NCBI RefSeq assembly: GCF_949987535.1
Contig: NC_080067.1
Location: forward strand, 80,005,985 to 80,069,984
Source: Balaenoptera acutorostrata
Taxonomy: Eukaryota; Chordata; Mammalia; Artiodactyla; Balaenopteridae
Direction: 5' to 3'
DNA length: 64,000 nucleotides
Shown here one piece after another: positions 23,584-35,965 of this stretch. The translations under genes and the position numbers were made by a program. The first letter of the stretch is position 1. Each line of letters begins with the position of its first letter. Below the pieces are notes generated by a model. That model did no database searches, had not been told where the DNA came from, and saw nothing but the letters and a program-made list of their open reading frames with translations.

Positions 23584-23920
23584 TTTTTTTATTTTTGGCT
23601 GCATTGGGGCTTCGTTGATGTGCACAGGCTTTCTCTAGTTGCGGCAAGCAGGGCCTACTCTTCGTTGCAGTGCACAGGCTTCTCATTGCGGTGGCTTGTC
23701 TTGTTGCAGAGCATGGGCTCTAGGCGCATGGGTTTCAGTAGTTGTGGCACACAGTCTCAGTAGTTGTGGCTCGTGGGCTCTAGAGCGCAGGCTCAGTAGT
23801 TGTGGCTCACGGGCTTAGTTGCTCCGTGACATGTGGGATCTTCCCAGACCAGGACTCGAACCCATGTCCCCTGCATTGGCAGGCAGATTCTTAACCACTG
23901 TGCCACCAGGGAAGTCCCCC
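23584..23920 (-). repeat. CHR SINE in L1 ORF2
   Basis: Reverse copy, flanked by ccagcaccactt before and ccaacatcactt after (10 of 12 match). Confidence 0.9.
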
Positions 23921-23972
23921 AACATCACTTATTGAAGAGGCTGTCTTTTCTCCATTGTATGTTCTTGCCTCA

Positions 23973-24065
<93 letters not shown>

Positions 24066-26802
24066 TCATATTGTCTTGATTACTGTAGCTTTGTAGTATA
24101 GTTTGAAGTCAGGTAGCCTGATTCCTCCAGCTCTGTTTTTCTTTCTCAAAATTGCTTTGGCTATTCGGGGTCTTTTGTGTTCCCATACGAATTGTAAAGT
24201 TTTTTGTTCTAGTTCTGTGAAAAATGCCATTGGTAGTTTGATAGGGATTGCACTGAATCTGTAGTTTGCTTTGGGTAGTATAGTCATTTTCACAATATTG
24301 ATTCTTCCAATCCAAGAACATGGTATATTTCTCCATCTGTTTATGTCACCTTTGATTTCTTTCATCAGTGTTTTATAGTTTCCTAAGTACAAGTCTTTTG
24401 CCTCCTTAGGTAGGTTTATTCCTCAATATTTTATTCTTTTTGTTGCAATGGTAAATGGGATTGTTTCTTTAATTTCTCTTTCTGATTTTTCATTGTTAGT
24501 GTATAGGAATGCCAGAGATTTCTGTGCATTAATTTTGCATCCTGCAACCTTACCAAGTTCATTAATTAGTTCTAGTAGTTTTCTGGTGGCATCTTTAGGA
24601 TTTTCTATGCATAGTATCATGTCATCTGCAAACAGTGACAGTTTTACTTCTTCTTTTCCAATTTGTATTCCTTTTATTTCTTTTTCTTCTCTGATTGCCA
24701 TGGCTAGGACTTCCAAAACTATGTTGAATAATAGTAGTGAGAGTGGACATCCTTGTCTTGTTCCTGATCTTAGTGGAAATGGTTTTGGTTTTTCACCATT
24801 GAGTATGATGTTTGCTGTGGGTTTGTCGTATATGGCCCTTATTATGTTGAGGTAGGTTCCCTCTATACCCATTTTCTGGAGAGTTTTTATCATAAATGGG
24901 GTGTTGAATTTTGTCAAAAGCTTTTTCTGCATCTATTGAGATGATCATATGGTTTTTATTCCTTAATTTGTTAATATGGTGTATCACATTGATTGATTTG
25001 CGTATACTGAAGAATCCTTGCATTCCTGGGATAAATCCCACTTGATCATGGTGTATGATCCTTTTAATGTGCTGTTGGATTCTGTTTGCTAGTATTTTGT
25101 TGAGGAGTTTTGCATCTACGTTCATCACTGATATTGGTCTGTAATTATTTTTTTTTTTTGTAATATCTTTGTCTGGTTTTGCTATGAGGGTGATGGTGGC
25201 TTCATAGAATGAATTTGGGAGTGTTCCTCCCTCTGCAATTTTTTGGAAGTGTTTGAGAAGGATTGGTGTTAGCTCTTCTCAAAATGTTTGATAGAATTCA
25301 CCTGTGAAGCCATCTGGTCCTGGACTTTTGTTTGTTGGAAGATTTTTAATACAGTTTCAATTTCATTACTTGTGATAAGTCTGTTTATATTTCTAATTCT
25401 TCCTGGTTCAGTCTTAGAAAATTGTACCTTTCTAAGAATTTGTCCATTTCTTCGTGGTTGTCCATTTTATTGGCATATAGTTCTTTGTAGTAGTCTCTTA
25501 TAATCCTTTGTATTTCTGTGGTGTCTGTTTTGATTTCTCCTTTTTCATTTCTAATTTTATCGATTTGCATCCACTCTCTTTTTTTCTTGATGAGTCTGGC
25601 TAAAGGTTTATCAATTTTGTTTATCTTCTCAGAGAACCAACTTTTAGTTGTATTGATCTTTGCTATTGTTTTCTTCATTTCTATTTCATTTATTTCTACT
25701 CTGATCTTTATGATATCATTCCTTCTACTGACTTTGGGTTTTCTTTGTTCTTCTTTCTCCAGTTGCTTTAGGTGTAAGGTTAGATTGTTTATTTGAGATT
25801 TTTCTTGCTTCTTGAGGTGATATTGAATTGCTATAAACTTCCCTCTTAGAACTGCTTTTGCTGTGTTCCATAGGTTTTGGGTCCTGTTTTCGTTGTCATT
25901 TGTTTCTATGTATTTTTTTATTTCTTCTTTGATTTCTTCAGTGATTTCTTGGTTATGTAGTAGTACACTATTTAGCCTCCATGTATTTGTGTTTTTTACA
26001 GTTTTTTTCCTGTAATTGATTTCCAATCTCATAGCATTGTGGTCAGAAAAGATGCTTGGTATGATTTCAACTTTCTTAAATTTTCCAAGGCTTGAGTTAT
26101 GACCCATGATGTGATCTAGCCTGGAGAATGTTCTGTGTGCACTTGAGAAGAAAGTGTATTCTGCCACTTTTGGGTGGAGTGTCCTATAAATATCCATTAA
26201 ATCTATCTGGTCTATTATGTCATTTAAAGCTTGTGTTTCCTTATTTATTTTCTGTTTGGATGATCTGTTCGTTGGTATAAGTGGGGTGTTAAAGTCACCT
26301 ACTCTTATTGTGTTACTGTTGATTTCCCCTTTTATGGTTGTTAGCATTTGCCTTATGTATTGAGGTGCTCCTTTGTTGGGTGCATAAATATTATTTATAA
26401 TATAAATATTTATTATTATAATTATATAATCTTCTTGGATTGATCCCTTGATCATTTTGTAGTGTCCTTCCTTATCTCTTGTAGCAGTCTTTATTTTAAA
26501 GTCTATTTTATCTGTTACGAGTATAGCTATTCCCCCTTTATTTTGATTTCCATTTTCATGGAATATCTTTTTCCATTCCTTCGCTTTCAGTCTGCATGTG
26601 TCCCTAGGTCTGAAGCGGGTCTATTGTAGACAGCATGTATATGGGTCTTGTTTTTGTATCCATTTAGCCAGTCTGTGTCTTGGTTTGAGCACTTAATCTA
26701 TTTACATTCAAGGTTATTATTGACATGTATGTTCCTATTACCATTTTCTTAATTGTTTTGGGTTTGCTTTTATGGGTCTTTTTCTTCTCTTGTGTTTCCT
26801 GC

Positions 26803-28019
26803 CTAGAGAAGTTCCTTTAACATTTGTTGTAAAGCTGGTTTGGTGGCACTGAATTCTCTTAGCTTTTGCTTGTCTGAAAGCTTTTGATTTCTCTGTTGAA
26901 TCTGAATGAGATCCTTGCTAAGTAGAGTAATCTTGCTTGTACGTTTTTCTCTTTCATCAGTTTTTGCTTTTATTTTTTTGTTTGTTTGTTTGTTTGTTTA
27001 TGACTGAGTTGGGTCTCTGTTGCTCCGCACGGGCTTTCTCTAGTTGCAGTGAGCAGGGGCTACTCTTCATTGCGGTGCGCAGGCTTCTCATTGCGGTGGC
27101 TTCTCTTGTTGTGGAGCACGGTCTCTAGGTGTGCAGGCTTCAGTAGTTGTGGCTTGCAGGCTCAGTAGTTGTGGCGCACGGGCTTAGTTGCTACACGGCA
27201 TGTGGGATCTTCCTGGACCAGAGCTCGATCCCGTGTCCCTTGTATTGGCAGGCAGATTCTTAACCACTGCGCCACCAGGGAAGCCCCTCTTTCATCACTT
27301 TAATTATATCCTGCCACTCCCTTCTGGCCTGGAAAGTTTCTGCTGAAAAATCAGCTGATAACCTCATGGTGATTCCTTTGTATGTTATTTTTTGCTTTTC
27401 CCTTGCTGCTTTTAATATTTTTTCCTTGAATTTAATTTTTGTTAGTTTGATTAATATGTGACGTGGTGTGTTTCTCCTAGGGTTTATCCTGTATGGGACT
27501 GTCTGTGCTTCCTGAACTTGGGTGACTATTTCCTTTCCCATGTTAGGGAAGTTTTCCACTATAATCTCTTCAAATATTTTCTCAGATCCTTTCTTTTTCT
27601 TTTCTTCTTCTGGGACCCCTATATTTCGAATGTTGGTGCATTTAGTGTTGTCCCAGAGGTCTCTGAGATTGTCTTCAATTCTTTTCATTCTTTTTGTTTT
27701 TTCTGCTCCTCGGCAGTTATTTCCACCCTTCTGTCTTCCAGCTCACTTATTCGTTCTTCTGCCTCAGTTATTCTGTTATTGTCTCCTAGTGTATTTTTCA
27801 TTTCTGTTATTGTGTTGTTCATTTCTGTTTGTTCTTTAGTTCTTCTAGATATTTGTTAAACATTTCTTGTATTTTCTCAGTCTGTGCCTCCATTCTATTT
27901 CCGAGATTCTGGATCATCTTTACTATCATTACTCTGAATTCTTTTTCAGGTAGGTTGCCTATTTCCTCTTCATTTATTTGGTCTTATAGGTTTTTACCTT
28001 GCTCCTTCATCTGTGACAT
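26803..28019 (-). pseudogene. L1 ORF1 remnant (RNA-binding chaperone)
   Basis: Start MSQMKEQGKNL at 28,019, followed at once by a stop. The rest includes RRMEDNLRDLWDNTK-type sequence, then PYRINPRRNTPRHILIKLTK and ITMRLSADFSAETFQARREW, the conserved RRM/C-terminal part. It ends at a TAG (26,803-26,805) and is split by the SINE at 26,960-27,286. Confidence 0.88.
26960..27286 (-). repeat. CHR SINE in L1 ORF1
   Basis: Reverse copy with target duplication ctctttcatca at 26949-26959 and 27287-27297. Confidence 0.92.
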
Positions 28020-28589
28020 ATTTTTTTGTTGTGTCTCTTTTTTTTTTTTTTTTGATGGGTGGGATTGTGTTCCTGTCTTACTGGTTGTTTGGCCTGAGGC
28101 TTCCAGCACTGGAGTTTGTACGCTGTTGGGTAGAGCTGGGTCTTGGTGCCGAGATGAGGACCTCTGGGGGACCTCACTCTGATGCATATTCCCTGGGGTC
28201 TGAGGTTCTTTGTTATTCCAGTGGTTTGGACTCGTAGCTCCCACTGCAGGATCTCTGTCCCAACCCCCGGCTCATGAACCAAGATCCTGCAAGCCGTGTG
28301 GGGTGGCAAAAAAAAAAAAAGAAAAAGAAAAGAAAAAATGGAGCAGAACAATAACAAAGAGTAAAAAAATAAAATTAGATTAGAAAACTAACAGATGTTA
28401 GAAAGGATAAAAAATAAAAATACAGATGAAACAATGACCTGAATGTAAAAAAGAACCACAATAGTAAAAGAAAAAAAAAAAAAAGCCTGAGAAGGCCTTG
28501 GCTTGGGGGGCGGGGCTTAGGCAGGGGTGGGGTTTAGGTGGTGGGTGGGGCCTGTGCTTAGGAAAAGGCCCTGAGGGGATGTGGGTGGG

Positions 28590-29340
28590 GCTTAGGCATG
28601 CCTCTGGCCTTGGAGGGCAGAAGACCAGGTCTAGGATCCCAGCAGGCTCACTGGGCCCAAGTGGGTGGGGGAAACACTAGGCGTGTTCCCCCCCCACCCC
28701 GATCCTGCGATCCCGGTGGGCCCCTTCTCGTTGGCATCTCTTCTTCTTCTCCCCCCTCCCTCCCTCCTATGTCCCTGTGACCCACGCAGCCAGAGGGGAC
28801 CCTGGAAGGCAGGGGACCAGACCTGGAAGCCCAACAGGCTTCCCAGGGCTGAGTGGGCAGGGAAACTCCCGTGGCCCCTCCCCTAATCCCCTGGCCCCAG
28901 ATGGTCCCCCACATCTGCCTCTCCTCCTCTTCCCCCCTCCTCCCTCCCTCCTACGCCCCTAGGACCCCCACAGCCAGAGGGGGCCTTGGAGGGCAGAGGA
29001 CCAGGCCTGGGAGCCCAGCAGGCTTCCCAGGGCCCAAGTGGGTGGGGGAAACACCCTCTGCGCCTCCCCTGATCCTCCGGTCTTGGAGGGCCCCTCCCTC
29101 CCACCTCTCCTCTTCTCCCCCACCTCTCTCCTGCGCCCCTAGGACCAACACCGCCCGGAAGGGGCCTGGGAGGGCCGAGGACCCTGCCTAGGAGCCCTGC
29201 AGGCTTCCCGGGGCCTGATTGGGCAGCAGAGATGCTAGGCATGCTCCCCGCCGATCCTCCGAGCTCCCGAGGGTCCTTCCAGGAGTGGGAACCTCTCCCC
29301 AATCCCAGCCACCCCTCAGGTGCCCGGTGCTGTCCAGCCT
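28590..29340 (-). promoter_or_regulatory. L1 5' UTR with tandem ~183-bp monomers
   Basis: A GC-rich block repeats about four times; equivalent points fall at about 28,608, 28,800, 28,983 and 29,163, a spacing of 180-190. Each unit carries 'ggcagaggaccagg'-, 'cccagcaggcttccca'- and 'ccctcctccctcc'-like parts. It lies upstream of ORF1 on the L1 sense strand, as the monomeric promoters of mouse L1 do. Confidence 0.8.
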
Positions 29341-29635
29341 CCACTTTTCCTCCCCTCTTACTCCCCCCCTCATCCTACCTGGTCACTCAGGGGGTTCCTC
29401 CCGTGTCCTTGGGTGTCGAGGACCCCCACCAGCATCTAACAGGCATCCTAGTTGTGGGGAGATGTGAACTCCGCATCCTCCCCTGCCACCACCTTTGACT
29501 CTGCCCTGACCTACTGGTTTCTTAGTAGCATGTTATTTAGTCTCCATGTAACCTTTTTTTTTTTCTTATTTCTCTTTCTGTGGTTGATTTCTAGTTTCAT
29601 GATGTTGTGGTGAGAAAAGATGCTTGAAATTATTT

Positions 29636-29649
29636 ATTTAGTTGTAAAT

Positions 29650-29688
<39 letters not shown>

Positions 29689-29994
29689 TTGGCTGCATTG
29701 GGTCTTCGTTGCTGCATGCGGGCTTTCTCTAGTTACGGCGAGCAGGGGCTACTCTTTGTTGCAGTGTGCAGGCTTCTCTTGTTGCAGAGCACAGGCTCTA
29801 GGTGCATAGGCTTCAGTAGTTCTGGCCCGTGGGCTCAGTAGTTGTGACTCATGGGTTCTAGAGCGCAGGCTCAGTAGGTGTGGCACACAGGCTTAGTTGC
29901 TCTGCGGCATGTGGGATCTTCCCGGACCAGGGCTCGAACCCGTGTCCTCTGCATTCGCAGGCAGATTCTTAACCACTGTGCCACCAGGGAAGCC
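29636..29994 (-). repeat. CHR SINE with long (TTTA)n tail
   Basis: Reverse copy in L1 ORF2. Target duplication cttgaaattattt / cttcaaataattt. Confidence 0.9.
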
Positions 29995-30419
29995 CTTCAA
30001 ATAATTTCTTTTCTCAAATTTGTTGAGGTTTGTTTTGTTTCCTAGTATGTGGTCAATCCTAGAGAATGTTCCATGTGCACTTGAAAAGAATGTGTGTTCT
30101 GGTTTTTTTTGGATGAAAATATCAATTAAGTCTAACTGTTCTATTGTATCATTTAGGATCTCTGTTGCGTTATTGATTTTCTGTCTGGAAGATCTGTCCA
30201 CTGATGTGAGTGAGGTGTTAAAGTCTCCTACTATTATTGTATTCCCGTCAGTTTCTCCCTTTATTTCTGTTAATATTTGTCTTTTGTATTTAGGTGCTCC
30301 TATATCACGTGCATATATGTTAACAAGTTTAATATCCTCTTCTTGTCTTGATCATTTTACCATTATATAGTGTCCTTCTTTTTGTTTTTTTATGGCCTTT
30401 GTTTTAAAGTCTTTTTTTT

Positions 30420-30774
30420 AAAAATAAATTTACTTATTTATTTATTTATTTTTGGTTGCATTGGGTCTTTGTTGCTGTGTGCGGGCTTTCTCTAGTTGTG
30501 GTGAGCAGGGGCTACTCCTCGTTGTGGTGCGCAGGCTTCTCATTGTGGTGGCTTCTCTTGCTGTGGAGCACAGGCTCTAGGCACACGGGCTTCAATAGTT
30601 GTGGCCCACGGGCTCAGTAGTTGTGGCTCGCAGGCTGTAGAGCGCAGGCTCAGTAGTTGTGGCACCCGGGCTTAGTTGCTCCGCAGCATGTGGGATCTTC
30701 CTGGACCAGGGCTTGAACCCCTGTTCCCTGCATTGGCAGGCGGATTCTTAACCACTGAGCCACCAGGGAAGTCC
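30420..30774 (-). repeat. CHR SINE in L1
   Basis: Reverse full-length copy. Flanks 'aaagtctttttt' and 'cgagtctttttt'. Confidence 0.9.
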
Positions 30775-30943
30775 GAGTCTTTTTTGTCTGAGTATTGCTC
30801 TCCCTGCTTTCTTGTCATTTCCATTTGCATGAATTATTTTTTCCATCCCCTCACTTTCAATCTATGTGTGTCCTTTGCCCTAAAGGGGGTCTCTTGTTTT
30901 TTTATCCAATCTGCCACTCTGTCTTTTTTTTTTCCCACTCTGT

Positions 30944-31084
30944 CCTTTTTTTTTTTTTTTTTTTTTTTCTTTTTTGGCTGCACTGTGCAGCCTGTGGGAT
31001 ATTAGTTCCCTAACCAGGGATTGAACCCGCACACCCTGCAGTGGGAGCGCGGAGTCTTAACCACTGGATCAACAGCGAAGTCCC
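30944..31084 (-). repeat. CHR SINE, short type, in L1
   Basis: Long T-run then 'ggctgcactgtgcagcctg' to 'ctggatcaacagcgaagtcc'. L1 text continues on both sides. Confidence 0.88.
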
Positions 31085-32104
31085 CATTGTGTCTTTTGAT
31101 TGGAGCATTTAGTCCATTAACATTCAAGATGATTATTGATAGATATGTATTTATTGCCATTTTGAACCTTGTGTTCCAGTTGATGTTGTATTTCTTCTTT
31201 GTTCCTTTTTCCTTTTGTGGTTTGGTGGTTTTCTTTTGTATTATGCTTGTGTGCTCTTCTTTTTGGCTTTTGTGAATATATTGTGTGTTTTTGATTTGTG
31301 GTTACCCTGGTTTTAAAGTTTGTTAGCCCATTACTATATCTACTTGCTTTAGACTGGTAGTCATATAGGCTCAAACACAGTCTTTAAAAAAAAAAAATCT
31401 GCATTTTCTTACTCTTCTCTCCCATGTATTATGAATTTGATGTCCTCTTTTACATCTTCGTGTTTATCCTTTTGCTCTTCATTGTAGTTATCATCGCTTT
31501 CCAAAAAAAAAAAACTTTTTCATCTGTGTACTGGTTTATTTAAGTGATTTACTTTCCAATTGTGATTTTCTCTTTGCTGTAGATTCTTGCTGCTCTTCTG
31601 TTTGGAGACGATCTTTCAATGTTCTTTTAGGATAGGTTTAGTATTACTGTATTCTTTTTGTTTTTGATTGTCTAAGAAATTCTTTATCTCTCCTTCTATT
31701 CTAAATGATAATCTTGCTGGGTGGAGTATCCTAGGTTGCACCTTTTTCCCTTTCAAAACTTTGAATATATCTTGCTACTGTCTTCTGGCCTGCAGTGTTT
31801 CTGTAAAGAAATCAGCTGATAGTCTATGGAGGTTCCCTTGTTAATTAACTTTGTTTTTCTCTTGCTGCCTTTAGAATCCTCTCTTTAACTTTTCCCATTT
31901 TAAGTAAAATATGTCTTGGTGTAGGTCTGATTGGGTTCATCTTGTTTGGGACCCTCTGTGCTTCCTGTACCTCCACAACTGTTTCCTTCTTTAGATTAGG
32001 GAAATTTTCAGCCATAATTTCTTCAAGTACATTTTTTTTTAAAGGGTGAATTTTATGATATATGAATTATATCTCAATTTTTTTTTAAGATTTTTTAAAT
32101 TTTT

Positions 32105-32120
32105 ATTTATTTATTTATTA

Positions 32121-32157
<37 letters not shown>

Positions 32158-32436
32158 TAGTTAATTTATTTTTGCTGTGTTGGGTCTTCGTTTCTGTGCG
32201 AGGGCTTTCTCTAGTTGCGGCGAGTGGGAGCCACTCTTCATCGCGGTGCGCGGGCCTCTCACTGTTGCGGCCTCTCTTGTTGCGGAGCACAGGCTCCAGA
32301 CGCGCAGGCTCAGTAGTTGTGGCTCACGGGCCTAGTTGCTCCGCGGCATGTGGGATCTTCCCAGACCAGGGCTCGAACCCGTGTCCCCTGCATTGGCAGG
32401 CAGACTCTCAACCACTGCGCCACCAGGGAAGCCCCT
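32105..32436 (-). repeat. CHR SINE, first of a tandem pair
   Basis: Long poly(T) then a reverse body ending 'gccaccagggaagcccc'. It sits in the tail of the next SINE. Confidence 0.9.
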
Positions 32437-32716
32437 ATTTATTTATTTATTTATGGCTGTGTTGGGTCTTCGTTTCTGTGCGAGGGCTTTCTCCAGTTGC
32501 GGCAAGCGGGGGCCACTCTTCATCGCGGTGCGCGGGCCTCTCACTATCGCGGCCTCTCTTGTTGCGGAGCACAGGCTCCAGACGCGCAGGCTCAGTAATT
32601 GTGGCTCACGGGCCTAGTTGCTCCGCGGCATGTGGGATCTTCCCAGACCAGGGCTCAAACCCGTGTCCCCTGCATTGGCAGGCAGATTCTCAACCACTGC
32701 GCCACCAGGGAAGCCC
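32437..32716 (-). repeat. CHR SINE, second of a tandem pair
   Basis: Reverse copy directly adjoining the first. The duplication tcaagtacattttt lies outside the pair (about 32,023 and 32,718), so this copy probably came first and the other inserted in its A-rich tail. Confidence 0.9.
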
Positions 32717-34613
32717 CTCAAGTACATTTTTGATCCCCTTTTCTCTTTCTTCTCCTTCTGGGATCCTTATTATGCATAGATTGGCATGCTTTATATTATC
32801 CTATAGGTCTCGTATATTGCTTTCATTTTTTTTTTTTTAATTTGTCTTTCTGTCTGCTGTTCTGATTGGGTGATTTCCATTATTCTACCCTGCAGATCAT
32901 TTATTCATTCTTCTGAGTTATCCAGTTTGCTATTTATTGCCTTTAAGCTCAGCTTTTGTCTTGGCAAATGAGTTTTCTAATTTTAATTGGTACCTCTTTA
33001 ATAGTTTCTAGTTCCTTTTTACAGTAATCTGCATTTCTATCTATAACCTTTCTTAATTCCTTCAGTATTTTCATTATCTCCTTTTTGAACTCAGAATCGG
33101 GTATACTGGAGATGTCTGTTTCATCTTTAGGGGAACTCTCTTGATCTTTTAATTGAGAGCGGTTCCTCTGCTTCTGCATTTTACTTGTATTTCTCTGACT
33201 CTGTGAGTTTAGGAGAAACAGTTAATCAACTGTGGTCTTGAAGGGCTGTTTTTATGTGGGAATGTCCTGGTGTAGCCTCTGTGAGTCTAATATTTTTGGA
33301 ATAAGGGCTGTCTTTAGTATGTATGACTGCCACATCTTTCCTCAGTGTGTGTTGGTTGTTTCCCATTGATAGGGGGTGTGATTGTTGTGGTGACCAGAGC
33401 CTGCAATGGATGTTGAGCAGGGTCTCCTCTGTGTCACAGCCCTGCTGGGGGCAGGGCCTGCTCCCCAGTTGTTGGAGTAGACACCCCCAGATCTGTTTCT
33501 GATTTGTGGTATGAGGTAGGAAGGACTGGAGCGCGTCCTCTGGGAGAGGAGCCACTGAGTATTCCTCCGTTGGAGCTGTCCACTGGGAAGTGAGCTCTGT
33601 GGTGTTGCCTGTCACCCATTGTGCAGGCTCACAAAGTACGGTTTTTGGCACTGCCCTCAGCCCTGCCTCAACCATGGAAATTCGGGCAGTCGGCCAGGTG
33701 TCCCTCAGGCTCCGTGCTCACAAAGCCACTAGCACAGATCCGTTGGTGCAGAACTGCTGAAGTCAGGCACCAGGACTACCATAGTCGCACACCTAGACCC
33801 ACTGTGGGAGCTACTGAGTCAGCCCAGATCCCTGGCCCCACCTCTGGTGTGTACCTGCATAGCCTACAGCTGCTGTCACCAGGCCCACCCAGGCCATGGG
33901 TGCACCAGTAATCTTCTCAGATGTCCCACAGGCACTGAGTTTACAAAGCCACCCATAGCACGTAAATCTGCAAATCGCACAGCTGCTGGGACGCTCAGAT
34001 CTCAGCCCTGCTTCTAAAGGCATGCAGTCCCTGGGGATTGGCTCGGATTTCAGCCCCACCTCCGTGTGTGGTTATGTGCTCCCAGAACTCATAGAGGCAG
34101 ACCCATCCTGCAGTGAGCACACTGAGAATGAGGCTGCTGTGACGGGCCCCACCCCTTCCTTTGCACTCATATGTTAACAATGGGGCTTCAGTGGCAGACC
34201 CAGGCTCCTTCCTCTGCACACCCCTGGTTGTGGCTTGGGCCTCACTCCAGCCCCTTCAGGCTGTCTCCATGTAGCCATCCCCAATCTGCTCCCCAGGTCT
34301 GTCCTCTGAAGCCTGAGTTTCAGCACCCAGCCCCTGCACACACCAGCAGACATGCATCTTGGGCTAGGGAGTGCATGGAGTTGGCCAGGACCTTCTGTGC
34401 AGGTCTCTCTCTGTTCTGCATGCCACGAGCTGGCTACTGCACTCTCCTTCGAGCCTCTGAAACTCCCTTTCCATCCCGGCTGATCTCCCTGCCAGTGAAG
34501 AAGTTTCCCAGGGTGAGTGAACATTTCCTCTTTCACAATTCCCTCCCAGGGGCACAGGTCTTGTCCCGATTCCTTTTTTTTTTTTTCTTTCATCCTGCCC
34601 AGTTACTTAGTGA

Positions 34614-35066
34614 CCTTTTTTTTTTTTAATTTTTTTTTTTTTATAAGCTAATTTTACTTTTTTTTTTAATGAGTTTTTTTTTTTTTTGGACCAGTATTCT
34701 TTATTTATTTATGGCTGTGATGGGTCTTCGTTTTTGTGCGAGGGCTTTTTCTAGTTGCGGCAAGTGGGGGCCACTCTTCATCGCGGTGCGCGGGCCTCTC
34801 ACTATCGCGGCCTCTCTTGTTGCGGAGCACAGGCTCCAGACGCGCAGGCTCAGTAGTTGTGGCTCACAGGCCTAGCTGCTCCGCGGCATGTGGGATCTTC
34901 CCAGACCAGGGCTCGAACCCGTGTCCCCTGCATTGGCAGGCAGATTCTCAACCACTGCGCCACCAGGGAAGCCCTTTTTTAAATTTTTTAATTTTATTTT
35001 TTTATACAGCAGGTTCTTATTAGTCATCAGTTTTATACACATCAGTGTATACGTGTCAATCCCAAC
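34614..35066 (-). mobile_element. short L1 3' end insertion carrying a SINE
   Basis: Bounded by tacttagtga at 34604-34613 and 35067-35076. The right 90 bases ('acagcaggttcttattagtc', 'catcagtgtatacgtgtcaa') are an L1 3' end. A CHR SINE occupies the T-rich left part. Confidence 0.75.
34690..34973 (-). repeat. CHR SINE, reverse
   Basis: Full body ending 'gccaccagggaagccc', single-unit subfamily, in the tail of a short L1. Confidence 0.9.
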
Positions 35067-35220
35067 TACTTAGTGATCTTTTTTTGCAGCTTTGGTTGTA
35101 TGAGATCTCTGCCAGCATTCAGCAGGTATTTTGTGAGAATTGTTCCACATATTTTTGATGTGTTTGGGGGGGGGAGGGGACCTCCACGTCCTTCTATTCT
35201 GCCATCTTGATCTGGCCTCT

Positions 35221-35965
35221 ACCTTTTGAACTTTTTGATATGTGTTTTCTGATTTCCCTTGTGGGTTTTTCTTCTTTCTTTCTTTTTTGGACTTGAACTT
35301 ATTTAGTAATGTGTTGTTTAATTTCCAAATACTTGGAGCTTTTCCAGATATCTTCTCAGTATTCATTTCTAATTTAATTTCATTTTGGTCAAAGAATGTG
35401 CTTTGTGTGGTTTTAATCCTTTAAATTTATTGAGATTTGTTTTATAGCACTGAATGCATTCTATCTTGGTAAATGTTTTGTGTGCACTTGACAGGAATGT
35501 GTATTCTGTTGATGTTAGGTGAGAGTATTCTGTAAATGTCAATTAGATCAAGTGGATTAATAGTATTTTTCTAGTCCTCTGTATCTTTACTCATTTTCTG
35601 TGCATTCTTTCTATCAGTTGAGAAGAGGTATTGAGATCAGTTACTGAAATTACCGATTTTAATGGAATATTTCTCTTTATAGTTCTATAAGTTTTTGTGT
35701 CATGTTATTTGAACGTCTGTTGTTTGGGCCATACACATTTAAGATTATATGCCCTTTTCTCAGGAATGGTAACACAGTTGTTGGAAACATCCTCAAGCTT
35801 CCTGGCAAATAGGAACCACACTCTATTTCTCCAGAATGCTGACCCTGAAAAGATTGCACGTCCTCTTGCTGCATTGCCCCCCACCCTTGGCCATTATGAA
35901 ATGATCCTCTATCCGTGGTCATAGTTCTTGCTTTGAATTCCACTTTAATATTAAAATTGCCACTT
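35221..35965 (-). mobile_element. ancient L1 (level 1 of the nest), right part
   Basis: Continues the sequence that broke at 19,154: 'tgaacttatttagtaatgtg', 'tttcattttggtcaaagaat', 'atgtcaattagatcaagtgg'. A stretch at about 35,757-35,870 does not look like L1. Confidence 0.7.

Larger units (their letters stand above)
29507..35220 (-). mobile_element. full-length L1 (level 2 of the nest), 5' half
   Basis: Resumes the ORF2 text broken at 21,838 ('ggtttcttagtagcatgtta'), continues to the ORF2 start near 31,150, ORF1 (about 31,600-33,179, N-terminus MQKQRNRSQLKDQESSPKDE) and a non-monomeric 5' UTR (33,180-35,220) ending 'ctgccatcttgatctggcc', the usual L1 5' end. Six SINEs/L1 pieces interrupt it. 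Confidence 0.85.

Noticed and set aside
23065..23763. 232-aa open reading frame on the + strand
   Set aside because: It is antisense to L1 ORF2 and runs into a SINE. The real (broken) coding sense is on the - strand.
28480..29510. GC-rich block with several overlapping ORFs, resembling a CpG-island promoter of a gene
   Set aside because: It lies exactly where the L1 5' UTR should be, upstream of ORF1 on the - strand and inside the L1 target duplications. The ORFs are proline/glycine-rich products of base composition.
32046..32840. 264-aa open reading frame on the + strand
   Set aside because: It is the translation of two adjacent reverse CHR SINEs plus L1 text; repeated [20 protein letters not shown] segments recur in every SINE of this type.
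33226..34629. Several 90-150 aa ORFs on both strands
   Set aside because: These fall in the older L1's 5' UTR, with no recognisable domain or conserved start.
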